Source: Platerodrilus igneus (Eukaryota > Arthropoda > Insecta > Coleoptera > Lycidae). From it: a stretch of 64,000 nt of DNA. This document shows positions 34,661 to 44,719 of this stretch, in pieces. The position numbers and the translations under genes were made by a program. The notes beneath the pieces were generated by a model that did no database searches, was not told where the DNA came from, and saw only the letters and a list, made by a program, of their open reading frames with translations. The DNA is taken from contig JARFIW010001750.1 in the NCBI GenBank assembly GCA_036346225.1, forward strand, positions 3,658,001 through 3,722,000, written 5' to 3'. Positions within the stretch are counted from its first letter, which is position 1. The number at the start of each line of letters is the position of its first letter.

Positions 34661-34665
<5 letters not shown>
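34090..34665 (-). repeat. Gypsy C 5' LTR
   Basis: 576-bp direct repeat of 18619-19195, TG...CA on the minus strand, with about 14 differences. Confidence 0.95.

Positions 34666-34698
<33 letters not shown>
34666..34698. repeat. (AT)n microsatellite
   Basis: About 16 units abutting the Gypsy C LTR; the partner of the array ending at 18614. Confidence 0.95.
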
Positions 34699-34703
<5 letters not shown>

Positions 34704-36335
34704 TGCAGTGATAAGGGTTGTTTAGGAGTGTATTGAGTAGTAAGGGTCGCGTAGTAACTGTAAATAGCAATGGGAATCAGAAAACTGCATTTATTTAGCA
34801 GAAAAATAAGTAATTCGTACATTATGTAAATAGTAAGCATTTAACACCCTGTATATAGACCGTAATTAATTTTAAGTGATGCCAGTAAGCATGTCTTTCA
34901 ACAATAGAACGCGTATTTAGCAGAGAAATAATCGTACATGTATTTAAACTACGTTGAAAAGTGTTTTACAAGTTTATAAAATAAAATACGCAGAAGATAA
35001 GATAAAACCTAACAAATCTTCATGCAATTACGCTGGAACAATAAACGCTTTGATAAGAAAACGCATAAATAAATACATGAACGAAAACAGCACTAGAGTT
35101 ACATCATTTGAGTTGTACAATTATCCAAAAGCATTATCTATACAAAACACAGACGTCAGTTAAAAGTCTGGCCACGATAACAAATAAGAAGGTATCAAAG
35201 ATCGCCATGACAGAGAAATCCGAAAGAGTTTCATCAGAAAACAGCTTAAAAATACAGGAAATATTAAAGGACAAAAGCTGGTTGGTTGAAACAATCTGTA
35301 AAACTGCTTGAAAACCCAAAACAGAGGTAGTGGGAAAAGCTATTTAACGCCCACTGGTGATAAGGCATCTCAGTTTCCACTTGAAGCAGGTTGAATCCAC
35401 ATCACTTTTAAACAGAAATCTACGCGTCAAATAAATAAAGTTTATATTATACTGAAAATAGTGCTGTGCAACAATTACGTTAAGAATACATGAAGAGTTT
35501 TTGCCATTTTCTTTAGAAAACGGTCCTAAGGCAATAATTCTAATTATGGGACAATTCTAATTCGCTGCTAATTTATGATCCGAAGTCTGGAATTTCAAGT
35601 GGTATTTAAGGGACGAGATTCAAAGCATATGCAGAGAAATATAGAATAAAGAACAAGATGATTTTTTGAAAATAAGGGGTAATCGTACTGAAATATTGGT
35701 TTGACCAAGCAGAGCATTGGTATTCGATTGAAGACAACAAGGGGGTGTTGATCCACAACACGAAACAACATATCAGGAGATCACAGGTCAGATCTACTTA
35801 ATTTTAAGGAATATTTTCAATTTAAATTTTAATACTGAATTTAATCAATTTATCCAAAACTTGTAAAGAGTCAACAAGAAAAATTGCATACGTTTAAACT
35901 TACGTAATAAATCATAAAGAGGGTTCCGAACGTTTCAGATTATTTATAGTAAAGGTGTTGTTTTTGGTGACTTTATTTTACACTAAAAGTATATAAATTT
36001 GGGGATAAATGATCCATATGATATTAATTGATTGAAGGGTGTATTTAAAGAATTTCAAAAATTGTAAATATTATTTCCTTTCATTATATGAATGTTGATT
36101 GACTTTGTTTTATCAATTCACACAGGTAATCATAAAGGGGTGAAAGAAAATTGACTATCGTAACGTTGTGCACTCTGTGTAGATTAAAAAGAGCTAGCTG
36201 TGGCATAATAATAAAAGTAAAAGATTAAAGTGAGGAAAACACAGAGCGGTGGCGTTCAGTAGAATGATTATTACACCGAGTACAGCGTCATAGCAATTTT
36301 ATATGACGCAACAACCGGAGGGGATAAATACATAG

Positions 36336-36337
<2 letters not shown>
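34699..36337. other. BIRC6 intron, no recognised gene
   Basis: AT-rich. Two short overlapping plus-strand frames at 34954-35163 and 35108-35311 are Lys/Ser/Asn-rich and resemble no family I know. I do not call them genes. Confidence 0.5.

Positions 36338-36382
<45 letters not shown>
36338..36382. repeat. (TA)n microsatellite
   Basis: About 22 TA units, directly at the 3' end of the SINE-like sequence that follows on the minus strand. Confidence 0.95.
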
Positions 36383-36386
<4 letters not shown>

Positions 36387-36546
36387 AAGATGAAATAATA
36401 ACTTAGACTTTTACGCAAAGCCCAAATGATGATTTCAAATCGAGCTAGTAATTGAAAGATGGAAAATATAAGGTCTTGGACAGGATTTGAACCTGTATCC
36501 TGGTTTTGCCGGAACCATGCGTTAACCAATTATGCCACCGAGACCG
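36383..36546 (-). mobile_element. tRNA-derived SINE or tRNA-Ala-like pseudogene
   Basis: On the minus strand 36545-36472 folds as a near-complete tRNA. Acceptor stem GTCTCGG with CCAAGAC is 6/7 paired. The D loop has AATTGGTTA. Anticodon stem TGGTT/AACCA encloses CCGGCAA, so the anticodon would be GGC (Ala), but position 33 is C instead of T. The variable loop GGATA and T arm ACAGG-TTCAAAT-CCTGT are normal. About 90 bp of unrelated body and a (TA)n tail follow, the layout of a SINE. The weak D stem (GCAT/ACGC) and C33 argue against a working tRNA. Confidence 0.75.
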
Positions 36547-36774
36547 ATGACGACAATTGGAAAATTTACTAATTTAAATCGTGTACATGACGATACATCA
36601 ACCAAACTTTCAATTACGTTCGGCATTTTTGTCAATCATATCTAACATTGTAAAGTTTTTGACTTATGTCAGTTATAGACAGAAAGCTACGCTCAAAATT
36701 ATGGCTATAAGCCAAGTATTAAATATATAAATATTTTAGGTAGTTAATTACCATGCATGCATGCTTGCGTGCAT

Positions 36775-37080
36775 GCATTGTGTCTTGTGTCTGGTGTCTT
36801 GCATCTGGTGTCTTGCGTCTGGTGTCTTACATCTGGTGTCTTGCGTCTTGCGTGTTGTGTCTTGCATCTTGTGTCTTACGTGTTGTGTCATGCATGTTGT
36901 GTCTTGCGTGTTGTGTCTTGCGTGTTGTGTCTTGTGTGTTGTGTCTTGTGTGTTGTCTTGCACGTTTGTGTTGAGTGTTTGTGTTGCGTGTGTTGTGTTG
37001 CGTGTGTGTGTGTGTGTGTGAGTATTGTGCGAGTATTGTGTGTGTGTGTGTGTGTGTTGCATGGTGCATGTTGTGCACGC
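36775..37080. repeat. Minisatellite based on TGTGTCTTGCGTGT
   Basis: About 20 imperfect units of 7/14 bp (TGTGTCTTGCGTGT and variants), grading into a (TG)n tract at 36990-37055. Long reading frames on both strands here are artefacts of the repeat. Confidence 0.93.
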
Positions 37081-37887
37081 GTGTATATATATAAGACTAG
37101 TTATTTGCAATCCGCAGTAAGGAATTATGTAAAACGATAAAAATAAGATGTATCTGTGAATAAAACTCTTATAAAAATAATAAGAGCTTTATTCACCTAT
37201 ACAAATCGGACTAATAGTTGTAAGCCATTAACAAAACAATAGCTTTATTAATTCATAAGGAGAGGAAACATCAAAATTTACGAATGTAATCATTAATGTA
37301 ATAATACTGATGGAAAATCGTTCTGGGATAAAAGCATCCGATAAAAAATTAATTATTGAATAATCATTTATTGAACATCAACGTTTCGGATATGAATTCT
37401 TAATCATGAGCTAATCATTGCAATTAACAAACAACAGAAAAACCAACAATACCATAAAGTACTTATGTTCAATGTGATTAATAAAAATAATTTATAACAA
37501 ACACTGAATAGAATATTAGAGTGTCAGTGTGACAGATAAAAACATCAAGCAGTATTAAATAAGAATAGACATGAATGATTGAATTTGAAGTCACAAAATT
37601 AAATATATCTAACCAATAAAAAGAGTACAACGAATTGATCTACTGAAAATTAATTTGTTGCATATGTTTCATGTTGTAGTTAAAATATCTAAAAGGCAAA
37701 AGCAAACAACTGGGAAAAATTCAATACTATTAGGAATATTAATAACTCATGTATATTGTGGCAAGGATTGAACAGGTGTGTAAAAATAAAAAAATGTTTC
37801 AACAAAGTCTACTAGGGTGCAGTGGCCTTGATGCGATCATCTGCCCGAAGTTTTATCGACATAGTCTACTAAGGCAATAGGGGCAAA
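37081..37887. other. BIRC6 intron, no recognised gene
   Basis: AT-rich. Near 37155-37190 a small hairpin (AATAAAGCTCTTA against TAAGAG-type sequence), and near 37380 CAACGTTTCGGATATGAATT, a string like those found beside Penelope-like copies in arthropods. Confidence 0.5.
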
Positions 37888-38003
37888 AAGGTGACTGGAG
37901 CTGAAAAGTGGCTGGGTCAGAAAGGTGATTGGAAATAAAAAGGTGACTGGGGTGAAAAGGTTACTGGGACAAAAGGGTGACTGGGATGAAAAGGTTACTG
38001 ATG
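37888..38003. repeat. ~17-bp tandem repeat AAAAGGTGACTGGGGTG, about 7 copies
   Basis: AAGGTGACTGG-type cores recur at 37888, 37906, 37922, 37940, 37957, 37974 and 37991. It lies next to the 3' end of the Penelope-like fragment. Confidence 0.88.
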
Positions 38004-38059
38004 CGTAAAGGGGCGAGGGGCATTCAAAGCAGACCCATAGGAACTGCTAAACTGCTTCT

Positions 38060-39295
38060 AGTCTAATACTATAGAAGCTGTTGCATTAACATGTGTAATT
38101 AGCAAATAAAAGGATATCTATATATTGGTGCAATGTAAATTCAAAATATTAAATTATAGTAATACTGAATCAAGTTTTCCTGATCATTTTCGGAATCAAT
38201 TGAATGAGAATCTTTTTGTATGTGTTATGGTTTCTAAATAATTTCTTTTATTGTCATTTATTTTCTTACCTAAAATTTCCACATTGTTAAAATCAAATTA
38301 ATGCATTTTATCTATTGAGTGATCTGCTAAGATGGTACATTTTTTGCTATTTATTTCAACAGAATATTTATGGAAAAATACAAATGACCTATTACCCACT
38401 ATCCTCTTCCTCTTTGTAAAATAACCAACAGATTTAATTTTCGTTCACTATACTTGAACTACTCATCTCCAGACAAAATTAGGTCACCAGAATATTTATG
38501 TTCGTAGATGTGCTTATGGAGGTACTGTTTGGAAACTTATATACACACCTGGGCCATCATCACAATTGATTTCGTAGATCATATAAGTTTTATTCTCTTC
38601 TTCTATTGTTGGTCTTAAATTGGTAAAACAAGTTTTTTAATAATTATTAAGCTTGTATCTATTTGTATATTGTGTGCTTTTAAACTTTTGTTTTATTCTT
38701 TCTGATAGTCCCAGTGTGTATTCTATTCCAAGCAAATTATCTTTTATTTTTTGTTTGTTTTTGTTTTCTGATTTATTAATAACTCATCTATTTTTGTTTT
38801 AATTAAGGGTTCCTAAAATGCTTTAGATTAATAGATATTTTTTAATATATTTTAATTTTTGTTATTTTTTGGTTTATGTTTACAATGTGAAAATTGCAGT
38901 GTTTGATCAACTAGGTTTATTTATAACGTTTCTTTTATACTGTGCCGGTACAATAGAATTATTATAAAATTAAGGTATCTACAACTTCACGCTTCTTTAT
39001 TATGTCAATTGGTGGTTATCTCTACTCTTTCGTTATGTGAAATCGACAAATCTGAAATGAAATGGTTTTGTTTATTTCTTTTTCTATCATAAATTGAAGT
39101 CAGGGGTGGTAGGAACTAAATTTATTAAGTGTTTCATCCATTTTATTTTCAGAGAGGCATTTTAAATAATCACAAGTACTTTTAAAAATATATGTTTATA
39201 ATTTAGTTGTTTTATTGTTTGTTCCTCTGGAACTAAGTTAGCAATAATGGATGATATTGAAGTTCCCCTTATGAATTCTACAAACGGTAGGTGAC
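38060..39295 (-). pseudogene. Penelope-like element: RT C-terminal part and GIY-YIG endonuclease
   Basis: Read on the minus strand in several frames from 39295. The RT block FIRGTSISSIIANLVPEE is like the G-S-P-L-S-x-I-x-A-D-L block of Penelope RTs. Then PTTPDFNL, the RT-endonuclease linker with LSERIKQKFKAH-like sequence, and CFTNLRPTIEEENKTYMIYE with GVYISFQT (GIY-YIG core). The His/Asn-rich C-terminal region ADHSIDKMH...FDFNNVEILGKKINDN ends it. Stops in every frame. Penelope-like elements are the usual source of an RT fused to GIY-YIG. Confidence 0.82.
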
Positions 39296-39299
39296 CATT

Positions 39300-39608
39300 T
39301 ATTGTTAAAACAAATAACAAAAAATGTACCGCTTTAACAGTCCACTCAATAAATAAAATGCATCAATTTGATTTTAACAATGTGGATATTTTGAATAGGG
39401 AAATAAAGGACAATAGAAGAAATTATTTAGAAACCATACACATACAAAAAGATCCTCATTCAATTAATTCCAAAAATGATCAGAAAACTTCATTCAATAT
39501 TACTATAATTTAATAATTTAAGTTTACATTGCACCAATACACAGACATCCTTTTGTTTGCTAATTATACATGTTAAATCCACCAGTTCTTATAGTATTAG
39601 ATAGTAAG
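39300..39608 (+). repeat. Inverted copy of the 3' end of the Penelope-like element
   Basis: 39300-39608 is the reverse complement of ~38060-38365 with moderate divergence. It encodes the same GIY-YIG C-terminal block (KCTALTVHSINKMHQFDFNN, VDILNREIKDNRRNYLETIH) on the plus strand. It directly abuts the upstream end of the RT fragment, as in the inverted terminal-repeat structures described for Penelope. Confidence 0.85.
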
Positions 39609-39729
39609 TTAATATAAGATAACATATCACCTAAAATAGTTCATTAGTTAAGTATAATGCTAAATATTTCAAAAATTAATGTTTATGTGTGTGGCATGGA
39701 TGATGTTTGTCTTCCTTCACTAGGGAGAC

Positions 39730-40050
39730 ATGATTTTATAACCTACAGTTCTTGGATACTATCAACAAAAACTATTCACTTGCCACAGTTCCAACAAGCA
39801 CAAGTTCTGCCTGGTGTGAAAGGGTGCCTGTAGGAGTAACATTAAGATCTTCACCTACAAGCCAGCTGATCTCAGGAAGATTAAAGTCACCAAACACAAG
39901 AAACTTTGCTAGCAAGTATTGCTTTCTTTTGCTTTCACATGTTTCTATACAAAGCTTAATACTACTCATGGGAAACTGTGGTTTTAAATACGCTGCCCCA
40001 ATAACAATTGCTAGATTACCCAATGTTATCTTTAAAAAGATTCTACAAAT
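39730..40050 (-). pseudogene. Fragment of a non-LTR retrotransposon endonuclease next to a BIRC6 splice donor
   Basis: Translation on the minus strand gives ITLGNLAIVIGAAYLKPQ, SIKLCIETCESKRKQYLLAK and FLVFGDFNLPEISW, the GDFN block of the AP-type endonuclease of RTE/CR1-type elements. It ends about 30 bp downstream of the BIRC6 donor at 40080 and is in the same orientation as the gene. No RT part is present nearby. Confidence 0.8.
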
Positions 40051-40080
40051 TAAAAATCTGCATGTAGTAATATAGCTTAC

Positions 40081-40303
40081 CTCAAGAGCAACAGCAGAAG
40101 GACAAGTAGCTAATGAGCTCAAATGCGGTTGAATATGAACCTCTCTTAGCAAAACTGCACTTGGCAATTGTAAAGTAAGCTCTGTATGGACTTCTTCAGG
40201 ATAAAAGTGATATGACCACTGTGCTGCACGTGCTCTTCTATGTGAAGTTGCTGCACTTCCTTGTATTAGTACATCAGCTGGCTGAGCTGTAACTGATTGG
40301 CAT
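40081..40303 (-). CDS. BIRC6: BIRC6 exon: first half of beta-sandwich domain
   Basis: A 223-nt exon with acceptor TTATTTTTAG and donor GTAAGC. It encodes SVTAQPADVLIQGSAATSHR, AAQWSYHFYPEEVHTELTLQ, LPSAVLLREVHIQPHLSSLA and TCPSAVALE. Together with the next exon (18365) this forms a galactose-binding-like (discoidin-type) domain. The exon starts with the last base of a codon and ends in phase 0. The intron after it is 21,715 bp. Confidence 0.94.
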
Positions 40304-41842
40304 CTAAAAATAAATAAGAGCAGATATAAAAATTAATTTCATTTTACAAGTTCCTGAAGATTAGACAAATTATAAAATTTACTAAAAACGTGAACATTTC
40401 TTAAAACTTGAGTAAGACAATATCAAAATAGGGTCTCTTTAGTATAGGGACATTATTCCAACATATTGACTTTTACAAAGCATTGCACTCACTAGAAAAA
40501 TACCACTCAAATAACAATAATAGTAAAATTGTTTCTTAACATATACATTTTTTAAGCGTCAATTCTTTGTCTCAAAAATTTTAAGCACAACGTCTGATAC
40601 AATTAAAAGCTTCGAATTTATGTCTGTGTAAAATGATTTCACCAAACTGCATTTTCAATGTATTAACTTCTTAATTGTCCTACGTTTTATACTTTGTCAC
40701 TTCCCAAAAGTTTTTAAAGATTTGAAATAATTAGGACAAAACCTAGTCTTAAGTAGACTTTCAAACTCCATCAAACAGATTGTTTGAATTTCATATTTAA
40801 TTAATACTTAAAATTATTTTAACAGAAATATTTACTTCATTAAAGAAACAATATTATACGATTCTGTGTAAATTTTTTGAGCTATTTAATTCATATCTTT
40901 ATTTCAATGATTAGTGTGTAGTAGCTGGCAATATTGTATAATATTGCCCAGCATTTTAAGTATTTTTATGTTTTATACACAAATATTGTGAGTATAAATA
41001 AACACAAATCAATTAGACGCTGTAAAGACTATATAAAAAACTGAATATGAAATTGAAATAGAGACATTATTATGCAAAACATGGAAGTGCATCACTCCAC
41101 ACTTAAATTGTGAGTTAAATAATACAAATGCGACATTATTGCATTAAAACTATAGGATATTAAAACTAAATTACAAATTAACAAATTTGAGGAGGTTTCA
41201 CATTTTTGAATACAGAAAAGATACTAATAAATTTTTAACACTATTATTATAAAAAGAAGCTATTTAAAATTAAAAGTAAAAACAATACCCATATCGTACT
41301 TGGTATTCTTTAAATTTCACATTCATATATTGTAGTTCAAATTTTGAAAGTATATTTAAGTAATTTTATTAAAGTTTTTTTAGCTCTGATAATGTTAATG
41401 AAATTAATGAAAATTCAACCTCAAATTAAGCCCTCAAAAACGATTATCGTTATTCTTTTGTGAGTATATGTATATAAAATATGAAAGTACCATAAAGATA
41501 ATGCTTTTGACAAAATAAAAATAATTCGTATTTATTAGTCGCTAAACATACTTTAGTTTTCGGATATGTTTACATATATGTTAATTGCAGATGAGACAGT
41601 GGAATTTTTCCATAAATAGACATCACTGAGGAGACGAAAACCTCTAATGAGCCACACGAACTAATCAAAATTAACTTTTTATCATGCAGTAGTGGATATA
41701 ACAATTTCAAAACTTGAAAGATTTAAGGGGTACCAGCTTAGTTGGAAATATATCCACCAATTGTCACATTAAAACCATATGGTTTGATAAAAGTTTAAAT
41801 TATAAAACCAGCACACGAAAATAATATTAAAAAAAGAAGTAT
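40304..41842. other. BIRC6 intron, no recognised feature
   Basis: AT-rich sequence with stops in all frames. Confidence 0.6.
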
Positions 41843-44640
41843 AGTACAACTTCAAAAACCCGGACGCATATGGAACCAAACTTGTTCGGGTTTGGGGATT
41901 GTTCGGATTTCCGAGCTTCTTATAAATAAGTTATATTTGCAATGTAAAAGCGGACACATATGTGTGTCCCACACACATTAACCTGCAAGCACACAAATTG
42001 CACAGAAAAAGCATATTTATTAATATCTAAAAACTTTATTATATGTATATATTTTTAAAGCATGCACTTATGTACATAAATTAGTAGGTATTGTAAGCAT
42101 AAATATATATGCCTATATATGTCTACATTTTTGACATGAAATCAGCAATAGTAGTTTGTTTTAGGTTAACAAAGCAAGCTTGGTTTGTGTATTAGGACAA
42201 CTTTTTAAAAAGGGGGGTATCTTGTGATGAAGCATCATTTTCTTCAGGCCACTGAATACAAACTGAAAATGATTTCAATGCATCTGAATGTTTTATTTTG
42301 CTATGACAGTAACTGTATTCCTCAACCTCTTCCACTTTATCTTCGTATGTTTCCCCTTCCTCGTAGTGACACTATTATTTTGACTTCCTGTTTGCCAGTT
42401 ACATTCGTATTTCATTATCTGTTAGCTGGCCCGTTTGGTCAAATTTTTGTAAATTTTCTTTAATTTCAGCTAAATCATCACTATTGTTATGTTGTGCAAG
42501 AAATGTCACGGATGGAAATTCGTCTTCTTCCTCCCAAACCTCATCTTGTGACCACAGTTTGTACAAAACTCTTTTTAATATTATTGCTGCTAATACTGCA
42601 CCAGGCCTTATTTAAATCTTCAACAGCATTTTTCAAATTACAATTTTTTAGAACTTTTGCAACATCCTCATGTTCTTGACTAATTATATCTTGGAGAAGA
42701 AATTTTATGTATCTTACTTTAATATTTTGTATTATATCCTGGTCCATTGGTTGAATTAAGGCGGTACAGTTTAGAGGAAGATAGAGCATAAGGAAATTAG
42801 GATAATCAATCAACTCCTCATCTGGTGGATGTGATGGTGCATTGTCAAGCAAGAGTAAAGTGTTTTTTGGTTTAGTAATATCCATTAAATGCCTTTTAAC
42901 AGAAGATCTAAAAGTAAGACCTAAACCATTCCGCAAATAAATCTTTTGTGATCCATCCTCTACTGGTCGATTTGTAAATAACAGGAAGTTCAGCGTTTTT
43001 AAATACTCTGGAATTAGACAATTTCCCTATCACCAACAATACGTGATGTGGCAATTAATTAAAGAGAATTTGATTCTAGCTCCTCTAGTGGTAACACTGA
43101 TATCTTGAAAATTTTTTGACGTAAAGTTCATGAGTTTATACACAAATCTACCAAGTTAGATAGTGACCAATGTTAGATTTTGTGTTCTGTGATTTTTCAA
43201 AATTAGTAGTGTAGTGTCGTGACGTACAAAAATGTGTGATGTGAAAAATGAGCAACGATTTGTCATCAAGTTTCTGCTGAAATTTGGCGAAAAACCGCCC
43301 GAAATTTTTCGTAAATTGCAACGTGTTTGGTAATGACTGCTCATCAAAACCATGTGTGTACGGTACGAATGAGCTGCACATTTTGTATCAGGCCGAGAAT
43401 CGACACATGACGATGCAAGATCAGGTGCCCTAAAATCGTGCACACTAGGCAAAACGTCGAACATTTGAGAGTGTTAGTGCAAACAGATCGACGCCTCACA
43501 CACCGAATGATGTCAAATGAACTCGGTATTAATAAAAAAACCATTCGCTAGATGCTAATTGATGATTTACTGATGTGCAAGCTATGTGGAAAGCCTGTTC
43601 CGAAAGTACTGACGGTGGAACAAAAAGAATTGCGACGATCGACTTGCAAGAACTTTTTGAACGAATTCAGAGTAAAGGGCGTGACTGGATGAATTCAATT
43701 ATCACGGCAGATGAAAGCTGGATATATCAATATGACCCTGAGACTCGTCAACAGAACAAACAGTGGGTTGAAGAAGGGGAAGAGCGTCTCGCGAAAGCAT
43801 GGATGTCTCGAAGCCAAATCAAGACAATGCTCATCCGTTTCTTCGATATTAGGGGTATTATGCATCGTGAATTTCTTCCTAATGGTCAAACAGTGACTTC
43901 GGTATTTTATATTGAAGTTCTTAAGCGATTGTGCCATAGAATGTCTCGTGTGAGGCTGAAATTAGCCAAAAACAGTTGGGATCCTTCACCATGACACTGC
44001 GCCTGCTCACACATCATTAAAAGTTAAACAGTTTTTGACCAGTAGGAACATAACAACGCTTCCCCACCTACGTACAACTCTGATCTGGCTTCACTGAACT
44101 TCTGGCTATTTCCAAAGTTGAAGGAACCTATGAAACGATATCGCTATGGGGATTTGGAGGACATTCAACGTGCCGTAACGTCGGTGTTGAAGAGTTTAAC
44201 TTCTGGAGACTTCCATGGGTGTTTCCAAAAAAAGGAAGAACGTTGGACCAAGTGTGTTAGACTCGGGGGAGAGTACTGTGAAGGCATGAGTGCATAATTC
44301 ATTGTAAATACTAAATAAATCTTTTAAAATTAAAAATTCCCGTTATTTAATTTTAACACCTCGCAGCAGTTTATGGGATCCTGACACATTGCAACAAGGC
44401 ATAAAGGTTACCCTGTCTTTAGAAATTTTACTTCCAGGAGCCACCTTAATGAACCCAAGTGTTATCTGGTAGTACTCTCCAAAATGCAGCCCAATCATCA
44501 GCATTATAGATTTGATCTGGTGTTAAGATCATTTCAAAAAAGAGTTGTAGAAATTTTTGGCAAGATGAAGCAACAAGCAGCAGCATCATCATTTGAGACA
44601 CATCCCCACAAACTTTGAAATATATTATGCCATACCTGGA
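41843..44640 (-). mobile_element. pogo/Tigger-type DNA transposon, split by a mariner
   Basis: The transposase is read on the minus strand. At ~44560-44364: FFEMILTPDQIYNADDWAAF with the first catalytic Asp, then SKDRVTFMPCC- and SGSHKLL-like sequence. It then jumps over the mariner to ~43050-42541: VFKNAELPVIYKSTSRGWIT, LLLDNAPSHPPDEELIDYPN (second Asp), LPLNCTALIQPMDQDIIQNI. A Glu/Ser-rich C-terminus runs to ~42200. The left end 41843-41920 (AACCCGGACG, TTCGGATTTCCGAG) looks like a pogo-type terminal repeat. The DNA-binding N-terminus and right TIR are not recognised. Confidence 0.85.
43050..44363 (+). mobile_element. mariner (DD34D-type) element inserted in the pogo transposase
   Basis: The transposase runs in shifted frames from ATG 43232 to TAA 44297. 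Blocks: MCDVKNEQRFVIKFLLKFGE, THRMMSNELGINKKTIR, IITADESWIYQYDPETRQQN (first Asp), LHHDTAPAHTSLKVKQFL (second Asp), SDLASLNFWLFPKLKEPM and the C-terminal VRLGGEYCEGMSA. In the third catalytic position, CDF-type in mariners, the codon at 44097-44099 is AAC (Asn). The right tip reads CGAGGTGTTAAAATTAAATA on the minus strand; the left tip is not recognisable. Confidence 0.88.
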
Positions 44641-44719
44641 TTACCCATTCCGAATGAACCTGCACCTTGAAGAAGTTCTAGATTACTAAAACGGCAGAAT
44701 GACTTGTGCGTTCCAGTGA

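Larger units (their letters stand above)
18619..34665 (-). mobile_element. Gypsy C: LTR retrotransposon (412/mdg1-like) with a macro domain after integrase
   Basis: Minus-strand Ty3/Gypsy element. Its 5' LTR is 34665-34090 and its 3' LTR 19195-18619, with about 2-2.5% divergence. The order is gag (34024-32687), protease/RT (32780-30987), RNase H, integrase (to 29150), macro domain (to 28004), an extra tail frame, polypurine tract (19208-19196). It is interrupted by a non-LTR fragment (~28371-29149) and by a complete Gypsy B (19281-27918). Without these, the element would be about 6.6 kb. Gag and Pol overlap in the -1 frame. Damage is light (a few stops and indels). The macro domain is the unusual part. 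Confidence 0.93.

Noticed and set aside
34954..35311. Two overlapping short plus-strand frames
   Set aside because: Lys/Asn-rich, no domain, typical for AT-rich non-coding DNA.
36472..36545. Functional tRNA-Ala gene
   Set aside because: C at position 33, weak D stem, and attached SINE body with TA tail.
36748..37140. Several long frames on both strands (Cys/Leu-rich or His/Thr-rich)
   Set aside because: All are translations of the TGTGTCTTGCG minisatellite.
39772..40080. One continuous minus-strand frame joining BIRC6 to endonuclease sequence
   Set aside because: The left part is a retrotransposon remnant; a GTAAGC donor at 40080 ends the exon and the next conserved block is at 18365.
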